Assembly (NCBI GenBank): GCA_007988745.1
Contig: BJUT01000020.1
Coordinates: forward strand, 1 to 64,000
Reading direction: 5' to 3'
DNA: 64,000 nucleotides
From: Pseudoalteromonas atlantica
GTDB lineage: Bacteria; Pseudomonadota; Gammaproteobacteria; Enterobacterales; Alteromonadaceae
A model generated the notes under the pieces. The model made no database searches. It was given only the letters and a program-made list of their open reading frames with translations, and was not told the DNA's origin. Both the position numbers and the translations under genes were made by a program. Within the stretch, counting starts at the first letter, position 1. Each line of letters starts with the position of its first letter. Shown here in pieces: positions 19,668-28,879 of this stretch.

Positions 19668-20746
19668 ATATAGTGATTGTAATAGACTCGTTAGCGGGTG
19701 GTGGCGCCGAAAAAGTGATGCTAACCCTTGCTCAGCAGCTAGTAAAAACGCATAGCGTTACTATTTTATCGTTGGCTAATAAATATGAATACACGATCCC
19801 TGCGAACATAAAGGTTGAAAGTTTATTCAGTGATAAAGCCACTAAAGTGGATCGCTTTTGGAAAATAAACAAAAGTGTAGCAAAACTAGAGGCGTGGTTT
19901 AATAACAAACAAAAACAAATTGGCCCCATAGATTTAGTGCTTAGCAATTTAGATAGAAGCAATAACTTATTGGCTAAAAGCCAGATTAAAAATGTTCACT
20001 TTGTTATGCATAACTCTGTTAATGCAGAGCTAGCTAGGCAAAAAAAGTTAGGCCCGTTTTCTTATTACTATCTTAAAAAGTCAAAGCAAAACTTAAATGG
20101 AAAATCCTTGGTGTGCGTGTCTAAAGGGGTAGAGCAAGAAATTACCCAAGGGCGTTTAATTAGCCCAAGCGCCATCACAACTATTTATAATCCCTTTAAT
20201 TTAGTGGATATAAAGCGGCTCTCAAATGAGGTTAATACGCAAATTCCACAATCGCCGTATGTTATTCATGTAGGGCGATTAGCTAAACAAAAGCGCCACG
20301 ATATTTTATTTTCGGCATTTGCAAAGCTTGATAAAAAATACAAATTAGTCCTTTTATGTAATAAGCCTAGCAAAGCATTTAAGCTTGCAAAAACGTATGG
20401 TATTGAGGGACAACTTATAGTGCCAGGGTTTGAGCAAAACCCGTATAACTGGATTAAGCAGGCTGAGGCATTAGTATTAAGCTCTGATTTTGAAGGGCTC
20501 CCTACAGTGTTAATTGAAGCATTAGCTGTTGGCACGCCTGTAGTAAGTACTAACTGTACGTTTGGGCCGAGCGAAATTTTAACAAACGACTTGGCTAAAT
20601 ATTTAGCGCCTGTAGGGCATAGCGATGAGCTAGCGGCTAAAATTGAGCTGGTTTTAAACACTAAGCCTAATGTAGATAATGCCGACATTTTACAAAAGGT
20701 AACGGCCGAACAAGTTGCTAAGCAATACCTAGCTTTGTGTGGTTAA
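19664..20746 (+). CDS. Glycosyltransferase family 4
   Basis: A 360-residue GT-B enzyme with the N-terminal glycine loop GGGAEKVML (about 12-20), the VGRLAKQKRHD start of the second domain and the retaining E-x7-E motif in SSDFEGLPTVLIEALAVGTPVV. It probably adds a sugar to LPS core or another surface glycan at the inner membrane; the linkage is unknown. The gene starts inside the preceding stop and its last 18 bases overlap the convergent kdkA gene. Confidence 0.85.
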   Translation: MNIVIVIDSLAGGGAEKVMLTLAQQLVKTHSVTILSLANKYEYTIPANIKVESLFSDKATKVDRFWKINKSVAKLEAWFNNKQKQIGPIDLVLSNLDRSNNLLAKSQIKNVHFVMHNSVNAELARQKKLGPFSYYYLKKSKQNLNGKSLVCVSKGVEQEITQGRLISPSAITTIYNPFNLVDIKRLSNEVNTQIPQSPYVIHVGRLAKQKRHDILFSAFAKLDKKYKLVLLCNKPSKAFKLAKTYGIEGQLIVPGFEQNPYNWIKQAEALVLSSDFEGLPTVLIEALAVGTPVVSTNCTFGPSEILTNDLAKYLAPVGHSDELAAKIELVLNTKPNVDNADILQKVTAEQVAKQYLALCG

Positions 20747-21457
20747 TTGCTCTTTATAAATAGCCAATAAAGTTTGCCAGTCATTACTTTGCCAATAAAA
20801 AGCGTTGTTACGTCCTTGCTCTTTTAAAAATGAGCGCTCTAAACGTGCCATATTACTTTGTTGCCATTGCTTGTTAGGTGGTTTTATTTCGCCGCGATCA
20901 AAGTCGATAATATAAACCTCGCCCGTTTCATTAAATAAAATATTATTTATATTCAAATCAGCGTGGTACACACCTTTTGAGTGAAATAGCGCAACAGTAT
21001 TGGCAATGCGCTTGAGCTCATCTTCTGTTAGTGGGCGTTCAATTAAAATATCGAGCAGGCTTTTAGCCCCTTTTACAGCCTCTGTAATTATATCGCCACG
21101 ATAAATTAAGCCTGTGGTTGTTACCTTGGCGGCAATGGGTTTTGGTACATTTAAGCCAAGCTCAATAAGCCTTATCATTAAGCTGAACTCTTTATACACA
21201 CGGGTGTTTTTAAGCCCAGGGTAGAGGTACTGATCGCTTAACAACTTGCCAACTAAACCGCCGCGCCAATAGTGCCTAAGTACAGCGGTTAAATCATCGT
21301 GTTTAAAAAACCAGGCTGTGGCGCGGCCTTTTTTAGCACCGACTATTTTATTTTGCTGTTGCCAATAATCTGCATTGAACCAGTTTAAATCAACCTCGTT
21401 AAAATAATCTGGGTGGCTTAAAATAGTGTGCTTACCTTGCGTTAGTGTTTTAAACAT
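20729..21457 (-). CDS. kdkA: Kdo kinase
   Basis: Phosphorylates Kdo of the LPS inner core, at position 4 in characterised members. The 242-residue protein has a protein-kinase-like fold with catalytic loop H165-A-D167-L-N-x-x-N172 and metal motif D185-F-D187, plus the YLYPGLKNTRVYKEF block typical of KdkA. Such kinases usually occur where the core has a single Kdo. The 3' end overlaps the convergent glycosyltransferase by 18 bp, and a GT9 gene is divergent on the other side. Confidence 0.9.
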   Translation of the reverse strand: MFKTLTQGKHTILSHPDYFNEVDLNWFNADYWQQQNKIVGAKKGRATAWFFKHDDLTAVLRHYWRGGLVGKLLSDQYLYPGLKNTRVYKEFSLMIRLIELGLNVPKPIAAKVTTTGLIYRGDIITEAVKGAKSLLDILIERPLTEDELKRIANTVALFHSKGVYHADLNINNILFNETGEVYIIDFDRGEIKPPNKQWQQSNMARLERSFLKEQGRNNAFYWQSNDWQTLLAIYKEQLTTQS

Positions 21458-21572
21458 AGCTCGTTAAAATAATTCAATAATGCGCGTATATTAACGTGTT
21501 TTATAGCGCAGCATAAGTGCTTGCATTAGTGCGAGTATAATTTAAGATCGCAGTCTATTATTTAAAGCCAAA

Positions 21573-22643
21573 GTGGAACGCGTGACTCAAGTGCCTAATT
21601 ACTCCTCAATTTGTATTTTAAGACTCTCTGCCATTGGTGATGTGTGTCATGCCGTTAGTGCTGTACAAGCCATTCAAAAAGCACACCCCAATGCAAAAAT
21701 AACGTGGGTAATGGGTAAAATAGAAGCCATGTTACTTGCCGATTTACCTGGGGTTGAGCTGGTGGTTTTTGATAAAAAACAAGGTAAGGATGCACTTAAA
21801 AAGTTAGCACATTCTTTTAAAGGGCAGCAGTTTGATGTGCTGCTTAATATGCAAGTCGCATTAAGAGCTGGCTTTGTTGCGCGCTGTATTCCGGCTAAAG
21901 TAAAAATAGGCTTTGATTGGGCACGTTCAAAAGAATTACATAGCTTGTTTATAAATAAACGAATAGCCCCACAAAAAGAAGCGCATGTGCTAGAGGGATT
22001 TAAAGGCTTTGCGGGTGCCATTGGGGTTAAAGACTATTCACCTACCTGGGATATGCCTTATACCTTAGCGGATGAGAACAAAGCAGATGCATTATTAGGG
22101 CCTGCATATTTGGCAAATAAGTTATTGGTAATATCTCCTGCGGCCAGTAAAGCACAGCGAAACTGGTTGCCTGAGCGCTATGCTGCCCTTGCTGATTACG
22201 CGCATGAGCAAGGCTTTAACGTGGTACTAACGGGCGGCCCAACTGAGCTTGAGATTAATTTAGCTAATCAAATTATAAAACACAGTCACTGCACTATTTT
22301 AAACTTAGTTGGTAAAACAAAACTTAAAGAGCTGCTATGTGTACTTAAGCGCGCTGATTTAGTTTTAGCCCCCGATACCGGTCCTGCGCATATGGCGGTA
22401 ACGGTAGGTACGCCGGTTATTGGTTTATATGCGCATTCTAATCCTGCACGTACAGGCCCTTATTTATATCAAGACTACGTAGTTGAGGTGTATCATCAAA
22501 ATCTGCTAAAGCAAACGGGTAAAACAGCTCAACAATTGCCTTGGGGTACGCGCGTTAAGGGAGATGACCTTATGAGCCAAATAACCGTAGGCAGTGTTAA
22601 AACTATGTTTGATCATGTGGTACAAAAAGAGTCTATAAAATGA
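21573..22643 (+). CDS. Glycosyltransferase family 9 (LPS heptosyltransferase-like)
   Basis: The 356-residue protein has the ADP-heptose transferase features: N-terminal LRLSAIGDVCHAV and C-terminal APDTGPAHMAVTVGTPVIGLY. It resembles WaaC/RfaF/OpsX and should transfer heptose to the Kdo region, but which position is unclear, so no symbol is given. GTG at 21573 or GTG at 21582 could be the start; neither has a strong ribosome site. It overlaps gmhB by 4 bp, fitting a heptose operon. Confidence 0.85.
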   Translation: MERVTQVPNYSSICILRLSAIGDVCHAVSAVQAIQKAHPNAKITWVMGKIEAMLLADLPGVELVVFDKKQGKDALKKLAHSFKGQQFDVLLNMQVALRAGFVARCIPAKVKIGFDWARSKELHSLFINKRIAPQKEAHVLEGFKGFAGAIGVKDYSPTWDMPYTLADENKADALLGPAYLANKLLVISPAASKAQRNWLPERYAALADYAHEQGFNVVLTGGPTELEINLANQIIKHSHCTILNLVGKTKLKELLCVLKRADLVLAPDTGPAHMAVTVGTPVIGLYAHSNPARTGPYLYQDYVVEVYHQNLLKQTGKTAQQLPWGTRVKGDDLMSQITVGSVKTMFDHVVQKESIK

Positions 22644-23203
22644 GTGTAACAGAAAAAAACAAAGCGCTTTTTTTAGACCGAGATGGCGTGGTAAATATTG
22701 ATCATGGCTATGTGTATCAAAGTGAAAAATTTGAATTTATAGACGGTGTGTTTAGTACCTGTAAAGCATTTTATGATGCAGGTTATAAAATTATCATAGT
22801 GACTAATCAATCAGGAATAGGGCGAGGTTACTACACTGAAGATGACTTTTTAGCTTTAACTCAATGGATGAAAACACAATTTAGTAAGCACAATATTAAA
22901 ATTACAGATGTGTATTTTTGCCCGCACCATCCCAAAAAAGCGATGGCGCAATATTTAAAACAGTGCCAGTGCAGAAAGCCAGCTCCAGGTATGCTGTTAC
23001 AAGCTATGCAAGAGCATAATATTGACCCTTCGAGCAGTGTTATGGTGGGTGATAAACTTAGCGATATGCAAGCGGCACAAAAAGCAGCTATTAGCACGCG
23101 AGTGCTAGTTCGCTCTGGTCAACAATTTGACGAAACCGCAAAACAATACGCCGATTTAGTGATTGACTCTATTAACGATTTACCAGCACACTACCTGGTA
23201 TAA
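22640..23203 (+). CDS. gmhB: Heptose 1,7-bisphosphate 7-phosphatase
   Basis: Removes the 7-phosphate between the two HldE steps. The 187-residue HAD protein has the nucleophile motif FLDRDGVVN (Asp about 13 and 15), TNQSGIGRG, the zinc loop CPHH...CQC and the GDKLSDM motif with metal-binding aspartates. It shares a 4-bp overlap with the heptosyltransferase gene upstream. With gmhA and hldE it completes the ADP-heptose pathway apart from the epimerase, which is not in this window. Confidence 0.93.
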   Translation: MSVTEKNKALFLDRDGVVNIDHGYVYQSEKFEFIDGVFSTCKAFYDAGYKIIIVTNQSGIGRGYYTEDDFLALTQWMKTQFSKHNIKITDVYFCPHHPKKAMAQYLKQCQCRKPAPGMLLQAMQEHNIDPSSSVMVGDKLSDMQAAQKAAISTRVLVRSGQQFDETAKQYADLVIDSINDLPAHYLV

Positions 23204-23371
23204 AGTGCGTTTATATTTTCGCAACTGAAGTGTTAAGTATTGCTGCCATTACCTGTATTAGCGACGAGCTGCAAACAGTGCATTTTACTTGTTAAACTTT
23301 TACAATACACCTCAACATAAACAGTGGCTTTAATGTTGTTGTTTACCCGTTCATTTAATTGGAGACTACAG

Positions 23372-24568
23372 ATGAGAGCATCTGCTTTTTTTAGCCAACT
23401 ACAAGAGCAAATTGAAGACGTTAAAGCGCAAGGTTTGTATAAAAGTGAGCGTATTATTACCTCGCAGCAACAAGCTCAAATAGAAGTTGCATCTGGCGAT
23501 AAAGTTATTAATTTTTGTGCTAACAATTACTTAGGCTTAGCAAATAGCCCTGAGCTAATTAAAGCAGCGCAAGGTGGTTTAGATGACCATGGCTTTGGTG
23601 TTGCTTCAGTACGTTTTATTTGTGGCACGCAAGATATTCATAAAACACTTGAGCAAAAAATTAGTGCGTTTTTAGAAACCGAAGATACAATTTTATACTC
23701 GTCTTGTTTTGATGCTAACACGGGCCTATTTGAAACTATTTTAGGCGCTGAAGATGCTATTATTTCTGACTCTCTAAATCACGCATCAATTATTGATGGC
23801 GTACGCTTATGTAAAGCTAAGCGTTTTCGTTATGCTAATAACGATATGGAGGATCTTGAAAAGCAACTTATTGCAGCTGATGAAGCGGGCGCTAAAACAA
23901 AATTAATTGCCACCGATGGCGTGTTTTCGATGGATGGCGTAATTTGTAACCTTGAAGCTGTGTGTGATCTTGCCGATAAGTATGATGCATTAGTGATGGT
24001 TGATGACTCACATGCGGTAGGCTTTGTTGGCGAAAACGGTAAAGGCACGCCTGAGTACTGTAATGTGCTTGACCGTGTAGACATTATTACCGGTACGCTA
24101 GGTAAAGCGCTGGGCGGTGCATCAGGCGGTTATACATCAGGTAAAAAAGAAATTGTTGAATGGCTACGTCAGCGTTCACGCCCTTACTTATTCTCAAATT
24201 CATTAGCGCCTTCAATTGTAACTGCATCAATTAAAGTACTCGAAATGCTTGAAAATGGTGGCGAGTTACGCGCTAAACTTTGGTCAAATGCTAAATATTT
24301 CCGTGAGCAAATGGAAGCCGCTGGCTTTACGTGTGCGGGTAAAGATCATGCCATTATCCCTGTAATGCTTGGCGATGCTAAAGTTGCTTCATTAATGGCA
24401 GACAAACTACTCGCTGAAGGCATTTATGTAACCGGCTTTTCGTTCCCTGTTGTGCCAAAAGGCCAAGCGCGTATTCGTACACAAATTTCTGCTGCGCACA
24501 GTATTGAACAATTAGACACCGCAATTGCTGCCTTTACCCGTATTGGTAAAGAAATGGGCGTTATTTAA
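23372..24568 (+). CDS. kbl: 2-amino-3-ketobutyrate CoA ligase (glycine C-acetyltransferase)
   Basis: Second step of threonine catabolism: 2-amino-3-ketobutyrate and CoA give glycine and acetyl-CoA. From the ATG at 23372 the product has 398 residues, equal to E. coli Kbl; TTGGAGA just upstream supports this start over an in-frame codon 48 bases earlier. The PLP-binding lysine is in [13 protein letters not shown], and NNYLGLAN near the N-terminus is typical of alpha-oxoamine synthases. tdh follows after a hairpin. Confidence 0.96.
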   Translation: MRASAFFSQLQEQIEDVKAQGLYKSERIITSQQQAQIEVASGDKVINFCANNYLGLANSPELIKAAQGGLDDHGFGVASVRFICGTQDIHKTLEQKISAFLETEDTILYSSCFDANTGLFETILGAEDAIISDSLNHASIIDGVRLCKAKRFRYANNDMEDLEKQLIAADEAGAKTKLIATDGVFSMDGVICNLEAVCDLADKYDALVMVDDSHAVGFVGENGKGTPEYCNVLDRVDIITGTLGKALGGASGGYTSGKKEIVEWLRQRSRPYLFSNSLAPSIVTASIKVLEMLENGGELRAKLWSNAKYFREQMEAAGFTCAGKDHAIIPVMLGDAKVASLMADKLLAEGIYVTGFSFPVVPKGQARIRTQISAAHSIEQLDTAIAAFTRIGKEMGVI

Positions 24569-24577
24569 TTTTTTATA

Positions 24578-24603
24578 AACCGAAGTATTGCTTCGGTTTT
24601 TTA
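24578..24603 (+). terminator. Hairpin between kbl and tdh
   Basis: Stem AACCGAAG (24578-24585) and CTTCGGTT (24591-24598) is followed by six T and lies only 15 bases before the tdh start. It looks like an intrinsic terminator inside the kbl-tdh pair and would lower tdh transcription unless read through. Confidence 0.75.
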
Positions 24604-24617
24604 GTTGAGTGTTAACT

Positions 24618-25643
24618 ATGAAAGCTTTATCAAAATTAAAAGCCGAAACCGGCATCTGGATGACCGACGTACCCAAGCCTGAAGTAGGGCATAACGATCT
24701 ACTCATTAAAATTCGTAAAACCGCGATTTGTGGCACCGACGTTCATATTTATAAATGGGATGAGTGGTCACAAAAAACCATTCCGACTCCTATGGTTGTA
24801 GGCCATGAGTACGTGGGTGAAGTGGTTGATATGGGCCAAGAAGTACGTGGCTTTGCAGTAGGTGACCGCGTATCTGGCGAGGGACATATTACGTGTGGGC
24901 ATTGTCGTAACTGTCGTGCTGGTCGTGTGCATTTGTGCCGAAATACAACCGGTGTGGGCGTTAACCGCGAAGGCGCATTTGCAGAATATTTAGTTATTCC
25001 GGCCTTTAATGCGTTTAAAATTCCCGACAATATTTCTGACGAGCTTGCGTCTATTTTTGACCCATTTGGTAATGCTGTGCACACCGCTTTATCGTTTGAT
25101 TTAGTGGGCGAAGATGTGCTTATTACAGGGGCAGGTCCAATTGGTATTATGGCGGCGGCCGTTGCTAAGCATGTGGGTGCTCGCCATGTTGTGATTACCG
25201 ATGTTAACGAATACCGTTTAGAGCTTGCGCGTAAAATGGGCGCTACACGTGCCGTAAACGTTGCGAATGATAAACTTGAAGATGTAATGAATGAGCTAGG
25301 TATGACTGAAGGCTTTGATATTGGCCTTGAAATGTCAGGTGTGCCAAGCGCCTTTAATTCTATGTTAAATAACATGAACCATGGTGGCAAAATTGCCATG
25401 CTGGGTATTCCGCCATCAGATATGGCCGTAGATTGGAATAAAGTTATATTTAAAGGCTTAGTGATCAAAGGTATATATGGTCGCGAGATGTTCGAAACGT
25501 GGTACAAAATGGCAAGCTTGATTCAATCGGGCCTTAATTTAGACCCTATCATTACACATCAATATTCGGTAGATGACTTCCAAGCTGGCTTTGATATGAT
25601 GATTTCAGGTCAATCTGGTAAAGTAATTTTAAACTGGGAATAG
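24618..25643 (+). CDS. tdh: L-threonine 3-dehydrogenase
   Basis: NAD-dependent oxidation of threonine to 2-amino-3-ketobutyrate, the substrate of Kbl. The ATG at 24618 gives 341 residues, the same as E. coli Tdh, with near-identical blocks throughout. Catalytic zinc ligand Cys38 (CGTDVH), the GHEYVGEV motif, the four-cysteine structural zinc loop (CGHCRNC...C) and the Rossmann motif GAGPIGIM are present. GTG at 24609 is an alternative start but adds only three residues. Confidence 0.97.
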   Translation: MKALSKLKAETGIWMTDVPKPEVGHNDLLIKIRKTAICGTDVHIYKWDEWSQKTIPTPMVVGHEYVGEVVDMGQEVRGFAVGDRVSGEGHITCGHCRNCRAGRVHLCRNTTGVGVNREGAFAEYLVIPAFNAFKIPDNISDELASIFDPFGNAVHTALSFDLVGEDVLITGAGPIGIMAAAVAKHVGARHVVITDVNEYRLELARKMGATRAVNVANDKLEDVMNELGMTEGFDIGLEMSGVPSAFNSMLNNMNHGGKIAMLGIPPSDMAVDWNKVIFKGLVIKGIYGREMFETWYKMASLIQSGLNLDPIITHQYSVDDFQAGFDMMISGQSGKVILNWE

Positions 25644-25661
25644 TTTAAAGTTTGCATACAG

Positions 25662-25684
25662 AGGCGGCTTAAGCCGCCTTTTTA
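25662..25684 (+). terminator. tdh terminator
   Basis: Stem AGGCGGCTT (25662-25670) and AAGCCGCCT (25671-25679), realised with a small loop, is followed by a T run ending at 25683. Confidence 0.82.
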
Positions 25685-25707
25685 TTATATTTTTAAAAGA
25701 GATTTCA

Positions 25708-26025
25708 ATGGCATTTAAACATATATCTATAGCACAAACGCACGAACTGCTTGATAAAGAAGATGTAGTGATTGCAGATATACGCGATCCTAACTCGTAC
25801 CAAGCAGGGCATATTCCTGGCTCTGAAGCGCTTTCAAATGCCAATATCGCTCAGTTTATGATGGAAAAAGAGTTCGATCAGCCCATTATTATTGTTTGCT
25901 ACCACGGCATGAGCTCACAAGGTGCGGCTAGTTATTTAGTAGAGCAGGGCTTTGAAGATGTATATAGCATGGATGGTGGCTTTACGGCTTGGGAAGCGGC
26001 TTACAGCGAGAAAGTGGAACGATGA
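25708..26025 (+). CDS. glpE: Thiosulfate sulfurtransferase GlpE
   Basis: Single-domain rhodanese that moves sulfane sulfur from thiosulfate to cyanide or thiols. The 105-residue protein has the active-site loop CYHGMSS with Cys64 (Cys65 in E. coli) and the rhodanese N-terminal block IADIRDPNSYQAGHIPG. GlpE is cytoplasmic. Its stop overlaps the glpG start (ATGA), the same gene pair as in E. coli, but the glycerol regulator glpR is not adjacent. Confidence 0.93.
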   Translation: MAFKHISIAQTHELLDKEDVVIADIRDPNSYQAGHIPGSEALSNANIAQFMMEKEFDQPIIIVCYHGMSSQGAASYLVEQGFEDVYSMDGGFTAWEAAYSEKVER

Positions 26026-26843
26026 TTGAGCTAGGTAGTTTAAATAATCCTCGTGCCGCACAGGGCTTTATAGATTATTTAAAAAGCCAAGGCTTTGAAG
26101 GGCAACTGCGCAGTGCTGATGGCAGTAATGTTATTATTTGTGTTGCGGGCGAGCACTTTCATCAAGTGCAACCTTTGTGGGCTGAATTTGTACAAAACCC
26201 CAATCATGAGCGTTATCAACAAGCCTCCTGGGATGTGGGCAGTACACAATCTGGCTTAACGTATCAAGGACAGTCGCTTAATTTAGTGGCGCGCTTTAAA
26301 GCACTAAGCTGGCTAAATAAAACCGTAAGTATTGTAAGCGTTGCTATTTACTTTGCATTTTTATTGGGTGGCTTTGAGCAAATTTATACTGCTTTGCAGT
26401 TTAGCCCGAGCCAACCACTGAACTGGTTAACGCCGGCACTTGTTCATTTTAGCGCAATGCACATCGTATTTAACCTAATTTGGTGGATGTCGTTAGGTGA
26501 TAATATTGAAAAGCAATGCGGCAAGCTGAGTTTAGGTGGGCTATTTGTGGTTACTGCACTTATTAGTAACTGGGCTCAGTTTTTAATTGTGGGACCTAAC
26601 TTTGGTGGCTTAAGTGGCGTTGTGTATGGTTTATTGGGTTTTTGTTGGATTCACAGCTATTTAAATCCTAAGCAACCTGCGCTAGTAAGCACTGCCATTA
26701 TTGGCTTTATGTTAATTTGGCTGGTACTCGGTTTTGCTGATGTGTTGTTTGTTGGTATGGCTAATTGGGCGCATTTAGGTGGGCTTTTAAGCGGCATGGC
26801 TTATGCCGTAACCGCTAATTTATTTAATGCTAAAAAAGCGTAA
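26022..26843 (+). CDS. glpG: Rhomboid intramembrane serine protease
   Basis: Cleaves transmembrane substrates inside the inner membrane. From the ATG at 26022 the protein has 273 residues: a cytoplasmic N-terminal domain (about 1-90) and six predicted membrane segments. The catalytic dyad is Ser198 in GGLSGVVYG and His251 in ANWAHLGG, and the HxxxN oxyanion-region motif is at His147-Asn151. An in-frame codon 33 bases earlier exists, but the 4-bp overlap with glpE favours this start. Confidence 0.95.
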   Translation: MIELGSLNNPRAAQGFIDYLKSQGFEGQLRSADGSNVIICVAGEHFHQVQPLWAEFVQNPNHERYQQASWDVGSTQSGLTYQGQSLNLVARFKALSWLNKTVSIVSVAIYFAFLLGGFEQIYTALQFSPSQPLNWLTPALVHFSAMHIVFNLIWWMSLGDNIEKQCGKLSLGGLFVVTALISNWAQFLIVGPNFGGLSGVVYGLLGFCWIHSYLNPKQPALVSTAIIGFMLIWLVLGFADVLFVGMANWAHLGGLLSGMAYAVTANLFNAKKA

Positions 26844-26845
26844 GC

Positions 26846-27244
26846 TTAGTGGTATAAATACTTAGTAAATAATACTTCACGAATAATCTCTTGGCCTGTT
26901 TCTTCTTTTAACAGGCTTTTTAATTTTTCGGCACACTTTGCTCTAATTTCTTCACGCCCAGTAAGCGACTTTATTTTTTCTTCAGGTTCTTTAGATAGTA
27001 TTTCTACTAACGCATCGCGTAAAAGCGGAGTATGGTGCTCTACAATAGCAATATCTGTATTATTGCTAAGCATTAAATCTATAGTCACGCGTACATAGCC
27101 CATTTTTTTACTTGAGGCGCCTATGTAATTGGTAATAATGTCTGGCTCAAAACCAAAATAGCCCACTGTCGATTCCGCTTTTGCCGAGAAGCTAAAACAG
27201 TTTAGGATCAGTGCTAAAAAACCTGCGTATACTATTTTTTTCAT
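26846..27244 (-). CDS. FliL domain protein with signal peptide
   Basis: The mature part carries a clear FliL domain, with VEHHTPLLRDALVEIL and the C-terminal EVLFTKYLYH hallmark. In flagellar motors FliL is an inner membrane protein near the stator. Here the 132-residue protein instead has what looks like a cleavable signal peptide (SAKA/ES at about 20-25) and no flagellar neighbours. It is therefore probably a periplasmic FliL paralogue. It is convergent with glpG with only two bases between the stops, and divergent from ubiC. Confidence 0.85.
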   Translation of the reverse strand: MKKIVYAGFLALILNCFSFSAKAESTVGYFGFEPDIITNYIGASSKKMGYVRVTIDLMLSNNTDIAIVEHHTPLLRDALVEILSKEPEEKIKSLTGREEIRAKCAEKLKSLLKEETGQEIIREVLFTKYLYH

Positions 27245-27398
27245 CTTTAGTGTGTTTCCATTTTCTTAATACAAATAGTTTATACTTAATAGCGCCTAAT
27301 AAACAGCTCCTGCAATTATTTATCGGCAGTAAAACATCACTTTTTCAAATGCTTTGGCAATGTTATCATCGTCTCGGTTTTAATTTTATTGAGCTATT

Positions 27399-27938
27399 GT
27401 GATTACATTTCCGCTTTCTATATCTGCCAATTGGCAATGTGCTTCTTTGGTAAATAACTTATCTGCGTTAGAGCAAGAGTGGCTATTTGAGCCACATTCA
27501 TTAACCGCTAAATTAAAAAGTAATGCACAAACTTTTAGTGTAAAAGTGCTTAATGAGCAAACTTTTACTCTAAGCGATGCACAGCAACAACTACTTGGCT
27601 CAAATACAAATAAAGCACTTAATCGTGAGGTGCTTTTATTGTGTGATAATACGCCCATGGTGTATGCCCAAAGTTGGTTGCCCAGTACACAAACGCAAAC
27701 AACACTGCATAATATGGGCGCACGCCCTTTAGGTGATGTTATTTTTCAGCACCCTGAACTTACCCGAAGTAATATTGAGGTAGGGCGCTTTGACTCAGAA
27801 CATGCGCTGCAGTCACTTGTTAAAGAGTTGAATTTAACTACGCACCCTTTATTAGGTCGTCGTAGTGTGTTTTCTATTAATGATTATCACTTTTTAGTGT
27901 GCGAAGTATTTTTACCCGGAGCCTATTTGTACTCATGA
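27399..27938 (+). CDS. ubiC: Chorismate lyase
   Basis: Produces 4-hydroxybenzoate and pyruvate from chorismate, the first committed step of ubiquinone synthesis. The 179-residue protein has the family pattern NREVLLL, the ARPLGDVIF block and the C-terminal [21 protein letters not shown]. The GTG at 27399 is the start; there is no better ATG. Its stop overlaps the ubiA start by 4 bp, giving coupled synthesis of the next enzyme. Confidence 0.9.
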   Translation: MITFPLSISANWQCASLVNNLSALEQEWLFEPHSLTAKLKSNAQTFSVKVLNEQTFTLSDAQQQLLGSNTNKALNREVLLLCDNTPMVYAQSWLPSTQTQTTLHNMGARPLGDVIFQHPELTRSNIEVGRFDSEHALQSLVKELNLTTHPLLGRRSVFSINDYHFLVCEVFLPGAYLYS

Positions 27939-28813
27939 AATTAGCCCCTTTGCAATTACAGCATAGCCCTTTTTATATTCAGCTCATGCGCATTGACAAA
28001 CCTATCGGTACATTACTATTACTGTGGCCTACTTATTGGGCTTTATGGCTTGCAAACGGTGGTATGCCAAGCTTAGTTAACTTTATTGTATTTACCTTAG
28101 GCGTAATTGTTATGCGCAGTGCTGGCTGCGTTATTAACGATTTTGCAGATAGAAAAATAGACGGCTCAGTTAAGCGTACAGCAGGGCGGCCTTTGGCCAC
28201 CGGACAAGTAAGTGCAGGTGAAGCACTGAGTTTATTTATATTACTGATAGCCATTGCTTTTGTATTGGTATTACTACTTAGCATCAACACTATTTTATTG
28301 TCATTTGGGGCGTTGGCACTGGCATTTTGCTACCCGTTTATGAAACGCTATACACATCTTCCGCAGGTAGTCTTAGGCGCTGCATTTGGTTGGGCGATAC
28401 CTATGGCATATATGGCATCAATAGACTCATTACCGCTGCAGGCGTGGCTGTTATTTGTTGCAAATATTTGTTGGACGGTAGCGTACGATACTATGTATGC
28501 CATGGTCGATAGAGATGACGATGTAAAAATAGGGGTTAAATCTACTGCTATTTTATTTGGTAAATACGACCGCCATATTATATTTTTGTTAAACGCTAAT
28601 TTTATAGCGTTGTTGGCGCTTATTGGCTTAATTAACCAGCTAGGCTTGGCGTTTGTTGCAGGTTTATGTACTGCCGCTGGGTTACTTATTTATCAGCAAG
28701 TGCTTATTCATAAACGTGCACGTGATGCATGTTTTAAAGCGTTTTTAAATAATCACTATGTGGGGTTAGCTATTTTTGTTGGCTTGTTCTTGTCATTTGT
28801 ATTTGCGCGTTAA
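27935..28813 (+). CDS. ubiA: 4-hydroxybenzoate octaprenyltransferase
   Basis: Attaches the polyprenyl chain to 4-hydroxybenzoate in the inner membrane. The ATG at 27935 gives 292 residues with about eight or nine membrane segments. The two Asp-rich prenyl-diphosphate motifs are visible: N68-D69-x-x-D72-x-x-x-D76 and [13 protein letters not shown] near 190-202. An in-frame codon 36 bases upstream inside ubiC is rejected in favour of the overlapping ATGA junction. Confidence 0.96.
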   Translation: MKLAPLQLQHSPFYIQLMRIDKPIGTLLLLWPTYWALWLANGGMPSLVNFIVFTLGVIVMRSAGCVINDFADRKIDGSVKRTAGRPLATGQVSAGEALSLFILLIAIAFVLVLLLSINTILLSFGALALAFCYPFMKRYTHLPQVVLGAAFGWAIPMAYMASIDSLPLQAWLLFVANICWTVAYDTMYAMVDRDDDVKIGVKSTAILFGKYDRHIIFLLNANFIALLALIGLINQLGLAFVAGLCTAAGLLIYQQVLIHKRARDACFKAFLNNHYVGLAIFVGLFLSFVFAR

Positions 28814-28844
28814 TTTCATCTCAACGCTATTAATTTAACCTCAG

Positions 28845-28879
28845 CATAGCCACTAGTTGTTGTGGCTATGTTGGTTTTA
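28845..28879 (+). terminator. ubiA terminator
   Basis: Stem CATAGCCAC (28845-28853) and GTGGCTATG (28862-28870) is followed by TTGGTTTTA. It lies just before the stop of the convergent oxygenase gene. Confidence 0.75.

Noticed and set aside
23324..23371. Upstream in-frame start for kbl at 23324
   Set aside because: The ATG at 23372 has a better ribosome site and gives exactly the E. coli Kbl length.
24749..25507. 252-codon open frame on the minus strand inside tdh
   Set aside because: It lies wholly within the conserved tdh gene, has no ribosome site and its translation, rich in Ser, Pro and Thr, resembles no protein. It is a shadow of tdh codon use.
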